DNA of 64,000 bases from Sweltsa coloradensis (GCA_024449915.1 JAMZAV010005023.1:36191-100190), one strand, 5' to 3'; shown: positions 1 to 10,084, counted from the first letter of the stretch. Numbers and translations: made by a program. The notes: generated by a model from the letters alone, not told the origin.

Positions 1-454
1 TAGCTCCCAAATCTCCTGGATTCCGAGCATATTTGTAAATACTTTACAGGAGAATACACTATCAATATCATGACAAACCATGAACCATCACATGACAGTA
101 CGGCGGTGTTCATTGCAATAATTTCTCTGTAAAACAAAGTCGAAGCCTTCTTAATAACATTGTTTACATTTTAATTGGAAAACTTATAATCACCAAAACA
201 ACAGTAAAAACAACAATAGTCAAATTAATAAATTACCTTTACTGATAGTGTTTGTCCACAACAACAACATCACTGTTAAATCATGACTGTTTTGAATGTT
301 GGCAATACTGTGTATTGGTGGAACAGCTTGTTTACATAAAGGACATTGTTTAGAATAGGTTTATATAATAAAATATGGATGAAATCCAAGTTGTTTTTCA
401 TTGCGACGATGATTAAGTAATATTATTGTTTCACTACAGTTTTAAGACAAAATG

Positions 455-605
455 TAAGTACATGTTTGTAAAATCACGTGTATTATAACTTATCATCAAA
501 CATACCTGCATTAAACCTCTTCTAATTTACTTTTTCATTCACAGCGGGGCGCCATATGAACCTAACCGGTCGAAGCGCCCTAGTTTTTTCTCACGTCGTC
601 CGTGG
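455..605 (+). mobile_element. LINE-B 3' terminal fragment
   Basis: Final 3'UTR of LINE-B (CATCAAACATACCTGCATTAA) followed by the terminal stem-loop and CTCACGTCGTC tail. One extra GGG in the stem (GCGGGGCGCC) distinguishes this copy. Confidence 0.75.
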
Positions 606-834
606 TATTAAATTACGGACAGTTACGATTTCTGAACATCGATACATATACTCATTTCCATCGGACAGCGGTGGCAGAGATGAATGCAACGATTTGAGAT
701 TTTACTTGCAGTAAAGGCGTTACAAAGCCATGGTCCACAGGGCAAATGCTTCTTGACAGAATTGTTGAACAAGTTTCAAGACATTTGTTCAATTCAGTAG
801 CACCCTGAGTCCCATGACTAACGTTCATTCTCGC

Positions 835-925
835 CCATCCATCCCCACCCCACCCTTAGGCTAAAGAGTGGTGCATTATGACCTAACGGTTTGACGCGTC
901 CCCCCTTAATCAAATAAACACCAAA
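835..925 (+). mobile_element. Family A SINE-like element, 3' end only
   Basis: Contains the CTTAGGCTAAAGAGTGG block, the GTGCATTATGACCTAACGG terminal loop and the AAATAAAC tail. The upstream 300 bp of the element is missing. Confidence 0.7.
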
Positions 926-1370
926 AAATCCGAACCCAGGACGTAATGCCGAACAATCTAGGAAGAGCGAAAGACTTTAACATCCAAGTTGGAGATTCTG
1001 TGTTGCTGAGCAAGACCGTCAACGACAAACAGACCAAACTGTCATGATTCGCAGTACCGAAGGTCACAGCAAGACAGGGAACCACTTGCATCCATCTCCT
1101 CTGGTGCTACTTATAAGCGAACACCGATTAACGTTCGGAACTAACGTGAACCCGGAGGTAAAGAGAGCGGGGCCACACTCGATTCAACCTTCATGAGTCT
1201 AACAGTGGTACACACGAAGCCTCAGCGAAAGAGTCGTCCCAGGTGCGCCACCAAATAGAGCCGTGCTGGGAGAACTCCACCGAAAGAGTTTGCGTCGTTC
1301 AGCTAGGCTGGCTTCAAAGGGACCAATACCTACTTCAGAAAGATAACAGTTTCCCCTTGTGGGGCAAAGA
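926..1370 (+). pseudogene. Possible gypsy integrase C-terminus fragment
   Basis: Bases 988-1014 translate as VGDSVLLSK followed by a K-rich LS segment, the layout of the chromodomain-free GPY/F tail of Ty3/gypsy integrases (VGDxVLLKQ...NKLS). Stops and a frame change follow. Near 1290 another frame gives RRSARLASKG, like the basic tail of such polyproteins. Too decayed for firm assignment. An opposite-strand ORF of 61 codons here is a shadow. Confidence 0.35.
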
Positions 1371-1530
1371 TGTTAGTGTTTTGTCATACACCAACAACAT
1401 CACTGTTAAATCAGACTACTGAATGTTGGCATAACTGTGTATTGGTAGAATATCTTGTTACATAATGACATTGTTAGAATAGGTTTAGTGTGAGAAAATA
1501 TGGATCGAAATCCAGTTGTTTCAGGGACCT

Positions 1531-1760
1531 ATATGGTGGGGCTAAAATTTAACCAATTGGGGAATAAATTATTTAATAATGATTAAATAAAATAAATAGG
1601 GTCTGTATTCATTCTCGTTTCAATAAACCTTTAACAGTCTAGAAGGCTTCCATCAATCGATAATGCAGTTCACAGGGCGAATATAAATAATGGCATCAAG
1701 AATTTGAATCACGAGATGTCGGTGAAAGAGTTACTTTCAGACCTCTTGATTTATGTATGA
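1531..1760. other. Unassigned AT-rich stretch
   Basis: No open frame, RNA gene or repeat I can place; includes ATTTAATAATGATTAAATAAAATAA-like AT-rich sequence. Confidence 0.4.
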
Positions 1761-2582
1761 CCCTGGGGCCGCGAAGTTTTGGAAAAATGCGTTTGCAGTC
1801 ACCGCTGAAAACGAGTGACTTGGAGGGTCACGTGCTACTCAAAACGTACGTTTTGGAAACCAAATGCCTAGTTTTGAAGTCATAACGCACGTTTCGAAAC
1901 AGTAAGTTTCCAACCCACAGGCCGAAAAGCTCGTGGTTTTGATGATTAGTGATATATGTCATCGCCGCCTATGATTCACTTACGAATCCTTTTTAGTTAT
2001 TTTTCAGGAATGTGTGCATAGCATTATAATGGCCGGGACTTTGATTTATTCTTTGTCATTCGTTAATTCACATTGTTAGAAAGTAATAATGGATTTTTAT
2101 TTATTTATTTTCATTTATTTATTTATTTATTTAACTTCTATTCCTATTCGGTTATAAAACTGATTTCAAAGGAGGACAACTTACAAAGGAGACAACCGTT
2201 ATCTTTGTATATCTGTTTACCTATTTTTTAATTACGCCTTACTATGTATCATGATACACTCGAGAATTGACTGTCTACACTAATGAAAAGCCATCGTAAT
2301 CGTAGGCAATTGTTTTTCACCATGGTTTCCTCTTTTTAGCGCTAGCGCGCTAGCGGTAATATACGCAATTCTGATTGTTGGGGATGTTTTACATTCACAA
2401 ACTTTTCACTGTGTCGAACAATCAGCACCGATGACTAACAGCAACACCCATCTTCCCACAACCGTACTTTTGATTTTCAAAACTAGCAATTTACTCAAGT
2501 CACCAAATGAGGTGGGATAGGTAATAACCGTTTTGACGGTGGCTTAAGGCTGCAAACGCATTTTTCAAAACTTGGTCCCGTG
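1761..2582. mobile_element. Non-autonomous DNA transposon with ~55-bp TIRs
   Basis: Left arm 1761-1816 (GGGGCCGCGAAGTTTTGGAA, TGCGTTTGCAG, AAAACGAG) is matched in inverse order by 2522-2582 (CCGTTTTGACGGTGG, CTGCAAACGCATTTTT, CAAAACTTGGTCCC). The interior has no transposase-sized ORF. It contains a perfect 16-bp palindrome CGCTAGCGCGCTAGCG at 2340-2355 and an (ATTT)n repeat. No clear target duplication found, so the superfamily is open. Confidence 0.6.
2099..2195. repeat. Repeat D copy 1: (ATTT)n plus AACTGATTT-GGAGGACAAC
   Basis: An ATTTATTT run followed by GTTATAAAACTGATTT and AAAGGAGGACAAC. The same order occurs at 17690-17775, so this is a dispersed repeat, probably the simple-repeat end of a retroelement. 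Confidence 0.6.
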
Positions 2583-2879
2583 CGTACAATATCTACAAAG
2601 AATCAATCATCGTCACATTCGTCCGCGCGAGGGAGACCAGAAATTGATCTTTGATAAACAATTAACGAAATAACTATTTGTTATTGGCCACCAAGAATCA
2701 TTTAGTGTTAGTAAATCTCTGCATGGGCGTGTATCAAATCTCATTTACGTTTTTACGATATTATATTTTAAGTAGCGGAATTTCTGTGATTCGTTTTCTT
2801 TGAGATTCGGAAACATTACTATTTTGACGTAGATATAATTATTCCATGCTTTTCTTTCAAATAAACTTTTTCTCTAAGA
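2583..2879. other. Unassigned stretch
   Basis: AT-rich; no coding signal, tRNA or recognisable repeat seen. Confidence 0.4.
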
Positions 2880-3360
2880 TCAACGGTTTCGAGCCACCTG
2901 GCCGCACGTACATCGAGTGAATTCGATTTTCCCAACTACCAGCGGCCCCGGCACCTCCAAAAATTCACATCGAAAGTTTACACTCTTGGTCTTTCTACTC
3001 TTGACGACACCTAGGGCTCTTAAAATTTGACACATAACCTTGTCTACCGTGTCATTCGGATTACCATGATGGGACGCGCTCCAGGTAGGGCCACTTCGTG
3101 CCTCCGACGCCAGGCGTCCGCGTGGGCGTCGCGCGGCGCAGGGAGCAAAAGGTTCTTTCATATGGGTTACTTGCGGATCGTGTACGCGTGTTAATTTCAC
3201 CATTCCCACTCTATTTTTACAAAGTGAAATTCCGTTTTCTAAACTCGCAATTTTACCTCGACCCGGCGCCTCCACCAAATCTCTTCGAAAAATTCACTAC
3301 TTTCGCTTTTTTTTCTACGCCCTAGCCGACCAGCTAGGAGGCGTAAAATTTGACAGAGTA
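2880..3360. repeat. Repeat F, two divergent tandem units
   Basis: Units near 2930-3040 and 3245-3360 share CCGGC(A/G)CCTCCA, a CGAAA-rich middle, CTAGG and TAAAATTTGACA in the same order, about 320 bp apart. Single related blocks occur at 28030-28090 and, reversed, at 42560-42590 and 42750-42790. The GC-rich centre (CGTCGCGCGGCGCAGGGAG) gives several ORFs on both strands that I treat as shadows. Confidence 0.4.
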
Positions 3361-3742
3361 CTCTCTAGGTATAACGTCTTGGGACTATACAAACCGTCCC
3401 CGGTACCGGCGTTTTCCGAGCGGTCATCGCCGGAGAGTCGGCCACTGCCAGGGTGCGTCCGGGTCGTTCGCGCCGTTGAATGTTATCGGAATTTCGACTT
3501 GTGTCAAAATGTGATTTGAGTAACTCACTTAATAGGACCAAAAGGCAGAGTGCATTAGCTAAGGTCGTGCAATACACCACCATTACCTAAGTTTAACATA
3601 ACAGATCTGTTTGCTGTTGTCTCGTTGTTTGCTAAGTCGGCATCACTGGCGATCCGAGTATCATTTTGTCCAAACTGCTGTTGCTTGCCTGAATCAAGAA
3701 GCTGGAATTTATTAATGGCCAACTGTTGAGCAGATTCTGCCC
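3361..3742. other. Unassigned stretch
   Basis: Short overlapping ORFs on the minus strand only; none shows a domain or composition unlike random sequence. Confidence 0.35.
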
Positions 3743-4130
3743 CCCGTCTGGCCCGGGGTAGATTTGGCACCAGAGCATGGCTAATGCTAATCGTAAAAGG
3801 ACGTTTCAAGCGAAAAGTCCACCTCGCAACATTCAGCTAGTAAGAGCGGAGTATCTTACTCTTCCCCAAACTAGAGGCGAAGCTCTGGCAACCGTACGTC
3901 GGGGACAACGCCCCCTTCCCTTGACTACGCCCCCGGCGACGATGAAAATGACACCAACGAACTATGACAAAGACGATGACGAGAGAAACCCCCCTTCCTC
4001 CCCTTACCCGTGGCTGTTTCTGACCAGCATGGTCCCTTCATCTACTTCCCCACCCCCCCTTAGGCTAGAGTGGTGCATAAAGACTACGGTTTTGACGGCG
4101 TCCTAATCCACAATAAACAAAAAAACTTTC
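3743..4130 (+). mobile_element. Family A, near full length
   Basis: Begins CCCCGTCTGGCCCGGGG and ends in AATAAACAAAAAAAC. All internal blocks are present: CATGG hairpin, AATCG...CGTTT hairpin, ACTAGAGGCGAAGCTC, GACGATGA-rich centre, GGCTGTTTCTGACCAGC hairpin and terminal loop (here ATAAAGACTACGG, degenerate). A 109-codon ORF crosses it but shifts frame relative to other copies. Confidence 0.85.
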
Positions 4131-4460
4131 CTGATCGTTTAAGGCGATTCAAGAGAAAAAGTCCCCTCGCAACACCATCTGTAGAAGATTAGTATTTTAC
4201 TCCCCGAAAATAGAGCGACTCTGGCAATCGGTCGTCGCGGACAACGCCCCCGTTCCCTTGCCGACCCCCTAGCGGACGATGACAGGGACAACGACGATGC
4301 AAAGACGATGAACGTCCGCCGACGTGAGCAACCACCCTTCCACCCTTACCCGTTGCTGGTTCTGACCAGCCCCCTTGGGCCCCTCCTCCCTTCCCCCCTT
4401 AGCTAGAGTGGTGCATTATGACCTTACGGTTGACCGCGTCTTAAATCCAAATAAACCTTC
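4131..4460 (+). mobile_element. Family A, 5'-truncated, directly abutting the previous copy
   Basis: Starts at the AAGGCGATTCAAGAG block right after the A-rich tail of the preceding copy and runs to TTAAATCCAAATAAACC. The duplicated tract GACGATGACAGGGACAACG is expanded relative to other copies. Confidence 0.85.
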
Positions 4461-4538
4461 ATTGGATTGTTATGCTGGCGAGGCTGGTCTATTTCACGAC
4501 CAAAGTTTATTCAGACGTTCTCGTTATACGTGGATATT

Positions 4539-4926
4539 CCCCGTCTGAGCCCGGGTAGAATTGTGACCAAGAGCATGGCTCTGCTAAATCGAAAAGCGAT
4601 TTAAGAGAAAAGTCCACCTCGCAAACATCGATTATAAGAAAGTTAGTTTTAGTACTCCCGCGAAAATAGAGGCGAGCTCTGGCAATCCGTCGTCGGGGAC
4701 CTTGCCCTCTTCCCTTGACGACCCCCTAGCCGACGATGACAATGACACCCAACTAACGATGCAAAGACGATGACGTCCGCACGTGAAGAAACCACCTTCC
4801 ACCCTTACCTGTGGCTGGTTCTGACCAGCAATGGGCCCCTCTCACCCACCCCCCCTCCTCTATATGTTAGATGTAGTGGCATTGATGTCCTAACGCTTTG
4901 ACGCGTCCTTAATACAATAACCAAAA
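4539..4926 (+). mobile_element. Family A reference copy with 13-bp target-site duplication
   Basis: ATACGTGGATATT occurs at 4526-4538 and again at 4927-4939, bracketing a 388-bp copy. This fixes the ends of the family: 5' CCCCGTCTGRGCCCGGG and 3' CTTAATACAATAACCAAA. Order of parts: GC-rich head with GGGTAGAATT, AGAGC-ATG-GCTCT hairpin, AATCG/CGATT hairpin, CTCGCAAACATC, ACTCCC-CGAAAATAGAGGCG, GTCGTCGGGGAC, (GAC/GAT)-rich tract, GGCTGGTTCTGACCAGC hairpin, CTAGGCTAGAGTGG-type spacer, terminal stem-loop, A-rich tail. The long duplication and A-rich end are typical of target-primed reverse transcription. I find only weak A- and B-box-like sequence in the head, so the promoter origin is unresolved. 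Confidence 0.92.
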
Positions 4927-4939
4927 ATACGTGGATATT

Positions 4940-5460
4940 GGCAACAATGTGGTTTGACACAGTTTTGCAAATGCTTGGTCACCTTGTTGGCGATAAGGTA
5001 TACACCACTTCAAGTACTATGCGAAATCCCAATCAGCAATAATGGCATTCCGATGATCATTTTGATTGGATGTTGAATTTGCGGGTGTTCGCAATGTCCA
5101 TCCACCGATTGCTATATTTACTTTTAAAAAATCTTGATCTTTGGTTGTTCGTTCACTTTCGATTGCGTCGGTTCCTACGGGTTGGCTTGGTGTACTTTGC
5201 AAACTGTCCCCCACTGAAATCATTAACGACTGAAGCTAGAAGACTCGAAATACAAGATTTCTCTCCTTTCTTTAGTTATTAATTCACTTTTTTATTTATA
5301 AAACAAAAACTAATAATATCATCAATTCATTTTTAGAGCGAGCGAAGCGAGCCGTTTCCATTGACTCAGGCCGGAAAAAATAGTCAATGGTTTTGTTTTT
5401 TGTTTTTTTTTTGTGTTTTTTTTTTTGTTTGTTTGTTTTTTTGTTTGTATTCTCGGTTCT
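4940..5460. other. Unassigned stretch with T-rich low complexity
   Basis: Includes GAGCGAGCGAAGCGAGCC near 5336 and a long T/G-rich tract at 5390-5450. ORFs of 68-70 codons on both strands look random. Confidence 0.35.
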
Positions 5461-6086
5461 CGCGATAACGTTCGAACGGGGGCTCGGATCGAGTTGAATT
5501 TTCACCATCCAGCAAGCTTTGTTCCTCGATTGAATGCCATTAGTTTTTGTGGCAAAATCGTTTAAAAAGTTAAAAAAGTTACTAAGTTAATCGAAGTGTT
5601 TTTTTTCAACTTCACGCGACAAAATCTGAGATAGCCAATCATTTTAGAATGTCCGTCCGGTCACGAATATGTTAATTTTATTTTGTTCCGATAAGTATGT
5701 AGATGGAAATTGCATTATAACAAGTACGATTACCATGGCAACCGGAAAGTCGTGCAAGCTTTTTTTGGCTCATGATAAGCGGTCGAACGGTGGCTCAGAT
5801 CGAGTTGAAATTTCACCAATCCGCAAGCTTTTATTCTCGATTTGACTGCCATTAGTTTTGTGCAAAATCGTTCAAAAAGTAAAAAGTTACATTAAATTAA
5901 TCGAAAGTTTTTGTTTTTCAAACTCAACGGCGACAAAATCTGAGATAGCCAAATCATTTAGAATGTCCGTCCGGTCACGAATATGTTAATTTTATTTTGA
6001 TCCGATAAGTAGTGTAGATGGAAATTACATTATAACAAAAGTAACGTTGCCATGGCAACGAAAAGACGCGCGAAGTTTCTAATGCA
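5461..6086. repeat. 310-bp direct tandem duplication
   Basis: Unit 1 (5461-5770) and unit 2 (5771-6086) share GGCTC(G/A)GATCGAGTTGAA, CCGCAAGCTT-like blocks, GAATGTCCGTCCGGTCACGA and CCATGGCAAC in the same order and spacing. Read in reverse, the TTTCAACTCGATC...GAGCC block resembles the 3' ends of RTE-type LINEs, so the unit may be a LINE tail dimer. That assignment is inferred. Confidence 0.8.
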
Positions 6087-6365
6087 CTGCCACCTAGAAG
6101 TAATCAAAATACTTTCGAGGAAGCAGTCTATTAATTGTCAACAAAGAGTTTAAAAAGTTTTCCCAAGGAGTCAAGGTCCTCTAGATGGCGGTGGATTTTA
6201 AAGTAAAGATTTAAACACGGGTTTACCAAAATACCTTGGCAATAATAAATAATACTGGAAACGCGAACGTCGTAAATTTTAAAATTTAAAAAAATGTGCA
6301 ATGTGGGTCTAGCTATAGCACGTGCTCGCTTATCAACGCGTCCAACTGAGCGTTTCCTAGTACAA
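6087..6365. other. Unassigned stretch
   Basis: No ORF or repeat recognised; starts at the end of the tandem unit and ends at a LINE-B tail variant. Confidence 0.4.
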
Positions 6366-6540
6366 TATCACAGGCGTTGAAATATGACCATACCGGTTGA
6401 AGCGCCTTTGGTCCTCATGTCGTCATTCAGCTGCACCTTCGATTCTTATCCATGTTCTCGACACAACGCCCCGTACTCACTCTCAAATGTGTATTTGACC
6501 GTACCTACTCTAAACCGTCCTCTGCCGACGTCCACTGGGC
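6366..6540 (+). mobile_element. LINE-B tail variant fused to a possible LINE 5' segment
   Basis: A variant terminal loop (AGGCGTTGAAATATGACCAT...CGGTTGAAGCGCC) is followed by GTTCTCGACACAACGCCCCG and AATGTGTATTTGACCGTACC. The same junction recurs at 7915-8105, so the two parts have moved or been copied together. Confidence 0.6.
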
Positions 6541-6903
6541 CTTTGGTAGAATCTGGCCCAGTAAATCGCTCTGCTTATCGTAAAAGGCGATTCCAGAGAA
6601 ATAGTCCAACTCGCAAAAAACAGCAGTATGAAGGATAGTATTTTACTCCCGAAACTTGAGTTGAGCTCTGTCAATCGTCGTCTGGGACCTTGCCCCCTTA
6701 CATTGACGACCCCCACAACGACAATGAAGACGATGACATTACGAACGATGACAAAGACAATAACGAACGCCACGTGAGAAACCCCCTTACCACTCCATCC
6801 CCGTGGCTGGATCTGAACAGCATTGGCTCCTCCTCCCAATATCCCCTAGGCTAGAGTTGCGCATTATGACCTAACGGTCGACGCGCCTTTAATAAAGGAA
6901 CAA
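6541..6903 (+). mobile_element. Family A, full length but diverged head
   Basis: Head reads TTGGTAGAATCTGGCCCAGTA; the rest follows to GGCGCATTATGACCTAACGG and TCGACGCGCC, a stem of the GGCGC/GCGCC type. Confidence 0.8.
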
Positions 6904-7160
6904 CAATTATCACCCAATGTCATTTATTGAACAATATTTAATTTACATTATACACATTGAATTTGTTAATTTACAATCATTCAAATAAATAAAATAAAAT
7001 TATTACTTTCAACACCATGATGTTGATTTCTTTTACACTAAGACAACAATACATTCAACAATCCCACTAAAAACTCATTTCATTCACTTTCAATATCACA
7101 GGCGGCGCAATATGACTTAACCGGTCGAAGCGCCATAGATTCTCACAACGTCGTCCGGTC
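6904..7160 (+). mobile_element. LINE-B 3'UTR and terminal hairpin
   Basis: AT-rich 3'UTR (ATTTACATTATACACATT) runs to ATCACAGGCGGCGCAATATG and CTCACAACGTCGTC. Its start abuts a Family A tail. Confidence 0.7.
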
Positions 7161-7289
7161 ATCGTATGAGGTTTTGTGTCATACGTCGTCGTTTAATTTT
7201 ATCCAATTCCTTTGGCGAGTTTCCCGACGACAGACCGACGACAAGGTCGACCACGACTTAATGACACCTCCATTCCTCTCCCTCCGTCC

Positions 7290-7450
7290 CTCGGCTAAGT
7301 CTGGGGTACATTTCGCCAAAAGCAGGGAACGGCTATTTGTAAAAGGCGATTCGAGGGATAAAGTCCACCTCGCAAATATAAGCTAGTGTAGGGCAGTATA
7401 CTTCCCGAAACTAGAAGCGAGCTCTGGAAGTCGTCATCGGGGACACCTCT
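7290..7450 (+). mobile_element. Family A 5' half
   Basis: From TCTGGGGTACATTTCGCC through AAGTCCACCTCGCAAATATA to GTCATCGGGGACACCTC, then stops at an A-run near 7470 where LINE-B sequence begins. Confidence 0.7.
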
Positions 7451-7474
7451 CATCCAGTTATGTGGCGCAAATAA

Positions 7475-7978
7475 TAAAAAAAAAAAGTGTGATGCCTACA
7501 CTGAATAAAACATTCGTCCACCTACGTCTTGACTCTCACGAAGAGAAGAGGTGGTATTGTCAAGAATTGGAATGAGCCACACACGTCTAATTAACGGATG
7601 GATATCTCTATTATTCCATGATGTACCTTTAACCGTTCATCATATGCTTAGTAGAATGAACCAAAATAATACTATGAAAACGAGCGCACGCAATTTGATT
7701 TTTCCCAGTCATATGAAGAACTTTATCTTATGATAACTGCGACAAACCATCTAAATTCCTCATTCAGAGATATTTATTTATCAAAATTAAATTCACATCA
7801 AACACGTCTTTCCTTTTTTCATCCAATTAAATAATTTTTCTGTTGGTATTACTGTCATCTTTATAATTTTACTTTCTATAACAAACTTATTGAAGAATAA
7901 AATCAACTCATTTAACAATATCACAGGCGTTGAAATATGACCAAACCGGTTTAAGCGCCCTAGGTCCTCATGTCGTCA
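7475..7978 (+). pseudogene. LINE-B 3' fragment (C-terminal coding plus 3'UTR)
   Basis: Damaged C-terminal coding sequence: an LSRREEVV-like region with frameshift, RIGMSHTRL..., PLTVHHML and a truncated tail, then the 3'UTR and a variant terminal loop. The first zinc-knuckle cysteines are lost. It is read in pieces in two frames. Confidence 0.7.
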
Positions 7979-8059
7979 TAGAACGCCTTGGTCCATGTTC
8001 TCGACACAACGCCCCGTACTCGTACCCGCTGTAACTTCTCGTGTCAACTCTCTCAAATG

Positions 8060-8322
8060 TGTATTTGACCGTACCTACTCTAAACCGTCCTCTGGCGAAG
8101 TCCACGTTTGGTCCACGAGTGGATTTATGCGACACTGCGTCTGGAACCAGCTCCCGTCACTGCGCTACAGTTGGATGGCGCCAAGCTGGCAGTCTACGTC
8201 AAACTAACCGGGGATCGTCTGTGTGAGGAGCTCCTCACTAATCTCGGGAGTTCTGTTCCGTTCCGCCTGCATGGCTGAAGGTTCCATCAGCAAGGTTGCT
8301 ATCGGCCACACTGACCTGGGCT
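8060..8322 (+). pseudogene. LINE ORF1 (gag-like) fragment
   Basis: One frame from about 8095 gives EWIYATLRLEPAPVTALQL then DGAKLAVYVKL and a stop after FRLHG. A second frame continues SISKVAIGHTDLGYPV. The order (VxALQ, VYVKL, EELL, then VxIxxxDLGxR) matches the RRM-like N-terminal part of ORF1 proteins from non-LTR retrotransposons. It is GC-richer than its surroundings and ends exactly where a Family A head starts. The parent LINE could be LINE-B or another. Confidence 0.4.
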
Positions 8323-8323
8323 A

Positions 8324-8664
8324 CCCCGTCTGGGCCTGGGGTAGAATTGGCCCAGAGCATGGCTCTGCTAATCGTACAAGGCGATTCAAGAGAAAAAGTC
8401 CACCTCGCAAACATCAGCTAGTAAGAAGGGGAGTATGTTACTCCCCAAAACTAGAAGCGATCTCTGGCTTTAGGGAGACATCTCCTCCTTCCCTTGACGA
8501 CACCCCGACGACGATGACGACAATGACGACCGCGATTGAGAACCCTCCCTTTCCTCCACCTATACCCGTCACTGGAACTAACCAGCATGTGCCCATCATC
8601 CCCATATTCCCTAGGCTAGAGTGGGTATTATGACCTAATGGTTGACGTGTCATTAAAAAAAAAA
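8324..8664 (+). mobile_element. Family A, full length
   Basis: CCCCGTCTGGGCCTGGGG head to GGTTGACGTGTCATTAAAA tail. The GACGATGACGACAATGACGA centre is shorter than usual. Confidence 0.85.
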
Positions 8665-9668
8665 CACTCAAAGTTATAAATTTTGAACAATATTCAATTT
8701 ATATCATACACATCGTGGTTGCTAATTTTATTTCCATTCAAATAAATTTATAACTTTCATCACCATCATTTTCATTTCTTTCTATACTCTTAGAAAACAA
8801 TATGATCAACAATCACACTACTAGGCAAACGCCAAAGCTGTTGGTAGACGAGTGAGTGAGCCATTGAGTTGAGTACCCGGAAACATCCCCTTTCCTCACC
8901 TATACCTAAGGCTGGATCTAGCTCAGTATGGGGAATGATACCGGGTATTCAACATATGGCTCACTCACTCGTCTATCAACGACTTAGGCGTTTCCCTAGT
9001 CTAGTTGTCTAAGGCGCCCTTATACCCGGAATGTGGTAGACCTGGGTTCAATCCCCTGGTCGGAATAGATTGTGTAGTCAATGGATTGTATTTAAAAAAA
9101 TATTAAACATGTTTTGAAATGCTTATAACGCAATTTAGTCTACATCAATCGTGACAATAGTATGGAAAACATACCCAGTACGAAATACGAGTAAAGATTG
9201 CAAGCTTTACTCAATGTCCCAGCGGAATTTAGAAGAACCTTGGTCACTGCTATGCATGTTATCACAGCCTGCCAAAAATTATTAGATAAAAATGTCTTCT
9301 TCAAAAACAAAACCAATGTTGTTTAAATAAATCCTACACATCTTAAACCTTTTTTTCAATTTATTATTCCTTGTAAATTTAAATCGAAATGGATTTGGCT
9401 CATTTTGTAAGCAGTTCTCAGTTACCTGGTCACGGATATCTGTTTAAAATTTCAGCTCAATCTATTTGTCCGTTCGGCCAAATGAGACCGAACAAACTAA
9501 CAGACCTGTTACAGACACATAAGTCACGACCAAGGCCGAACGAGTTCCGTTATAGACTTCGTTTCGCTGCGCTAACTCGTCTAATTAACTAATTACATTC
9601 ACTTTATATATCACAGGCGGCGCAATATAACCTAAACGGATGAAGCGCCCTATTTTCTAACGTCGTCG
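8665..9668 (+). mobile_element. LINE-B 3'UTR split by a large insertion
   Basis: 8680-8822 matches the LINE-B 3'UTR up to TTAGAAAACAATATGATCAA; the matching end (CATTCACTTTATATATCACAGG and terminal loop) resumes at about 9590-9668. The ~765 bp between are a separate element. Confidence 0.65.
8823..9588 (+). mobile_element. Repeat H: hairpin plus tRNA-like segment and LINE-like 3' end
   Basis: Bases 8825-8882 and 8938-8996 are inverted copies of ~55 bp (GGTAGACGAGTGAGTGAGCC against GGCTCACTCACTCGTCTATC). Immediately 3', 9003-9062 has a tRNA-like GTTGTCTAAGGCGCCC and GGGTTCAATCCCC, matching A- and B-box positions of a Leu-like tRNA. The far end (9430-9590) has AAAATTTCAGCTCAATC, like RTE-type LINE 3' ends. 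A noisy second hairpin plus tRNA-like copy lies at 35080-35350. A SINE/LINE chimera is my reading. Confidence 0.5.
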
Positions 9669-9697
9669 TCCCATGCTCAACCGTCATTTTATTTGAT

Positions 9698-10068
9698 TGC
9701 ATGGCATTGCTAATCGTAGAAGGTGATTCACGAGAAAAAGTCCAAGAGGCGAACTCTTTCCTCGATTTGTTTAGTCTGGAAACACTCCCGTAGGTGGAAT
9801 TGTTAATATTTAATACAATTCAGAACTTGAAAAATCCATCCAGATCGTCGTGTTAACCTCCTCCCTCAATTGACGACCTACCCGACGACGATGACAATGA
9901 CACAATGAACTATGACAAAGAAGATGACGACCGCGACGTGAGAACCCCACCTTTCCTCCCCTTTCCCGTGGCTGGTTCTGACAAGGTGGGCTCCTTCTTC
10001 CCATATCCCATAGGCTAAAGTGGAGCATTATGTCCTAACGGTTGGCGCACTCTTAATTAAAATAAATT
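9698..10068 (+). mobile_element. Family A with internal rearrangement
   Basis: Begins at the CATGGCATTGCTAATCG hairpin. A ~90-bp foreign piece (9750-9840) replaces the AGTATATTACTCC block; then GACGATGACAATGACAC to AATTAAAATAAATTA. Confidence 0.75.
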
Positions 10069-10084
10069 AAGAGCCAAATTTTCC

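Larger units (their letters stand above)
242..1530 (+). mobile_element. Degenerate Ty3/gypsy-like LTR retrotransposon remnant
   Basis: Two direct repeats, about 242-400 and 1371-1525, share ACAACATCACTGTTAAATCA, ACTGTGTATTGGT and AAATATGGAT blocks in the same order. The right copy opens with TGTTAGTG just after a purine-rich GTGGGGCAAAGA, as expected for a polypurine tract and 3' LTR. Between them lies a short piece resembling the C-terminal end of a gypsy integrase, plus later LINE-B and Family A insertions. LTR status is inferred; the repeats have many indels and most of gag-pol is missing. Confidence 0.45.

Noticed and set aside
906..1091. 61-codon minus-strand ORF
   Set aside because: Antisense to the more plausible integrase-like frame.
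3098..3325. GC-rich ORF in repeat F
   Set aside because: Overlaps a larger opposite-strand ORF, has no domain, and lies in a tandem repeat.
4539..4610. tRNA-derived head for Family A
   Set aside because: GGTAGAATTGG and GATTCAAG sit at roughly tRNA spacing but match the box consensus poorly; kept as unresolved.
9003..9062. tRNA-Leu gene
   Set aside because: Only the A- and B-box regions fit; no acceptor pairing, and it is part of dispersed repeat H.
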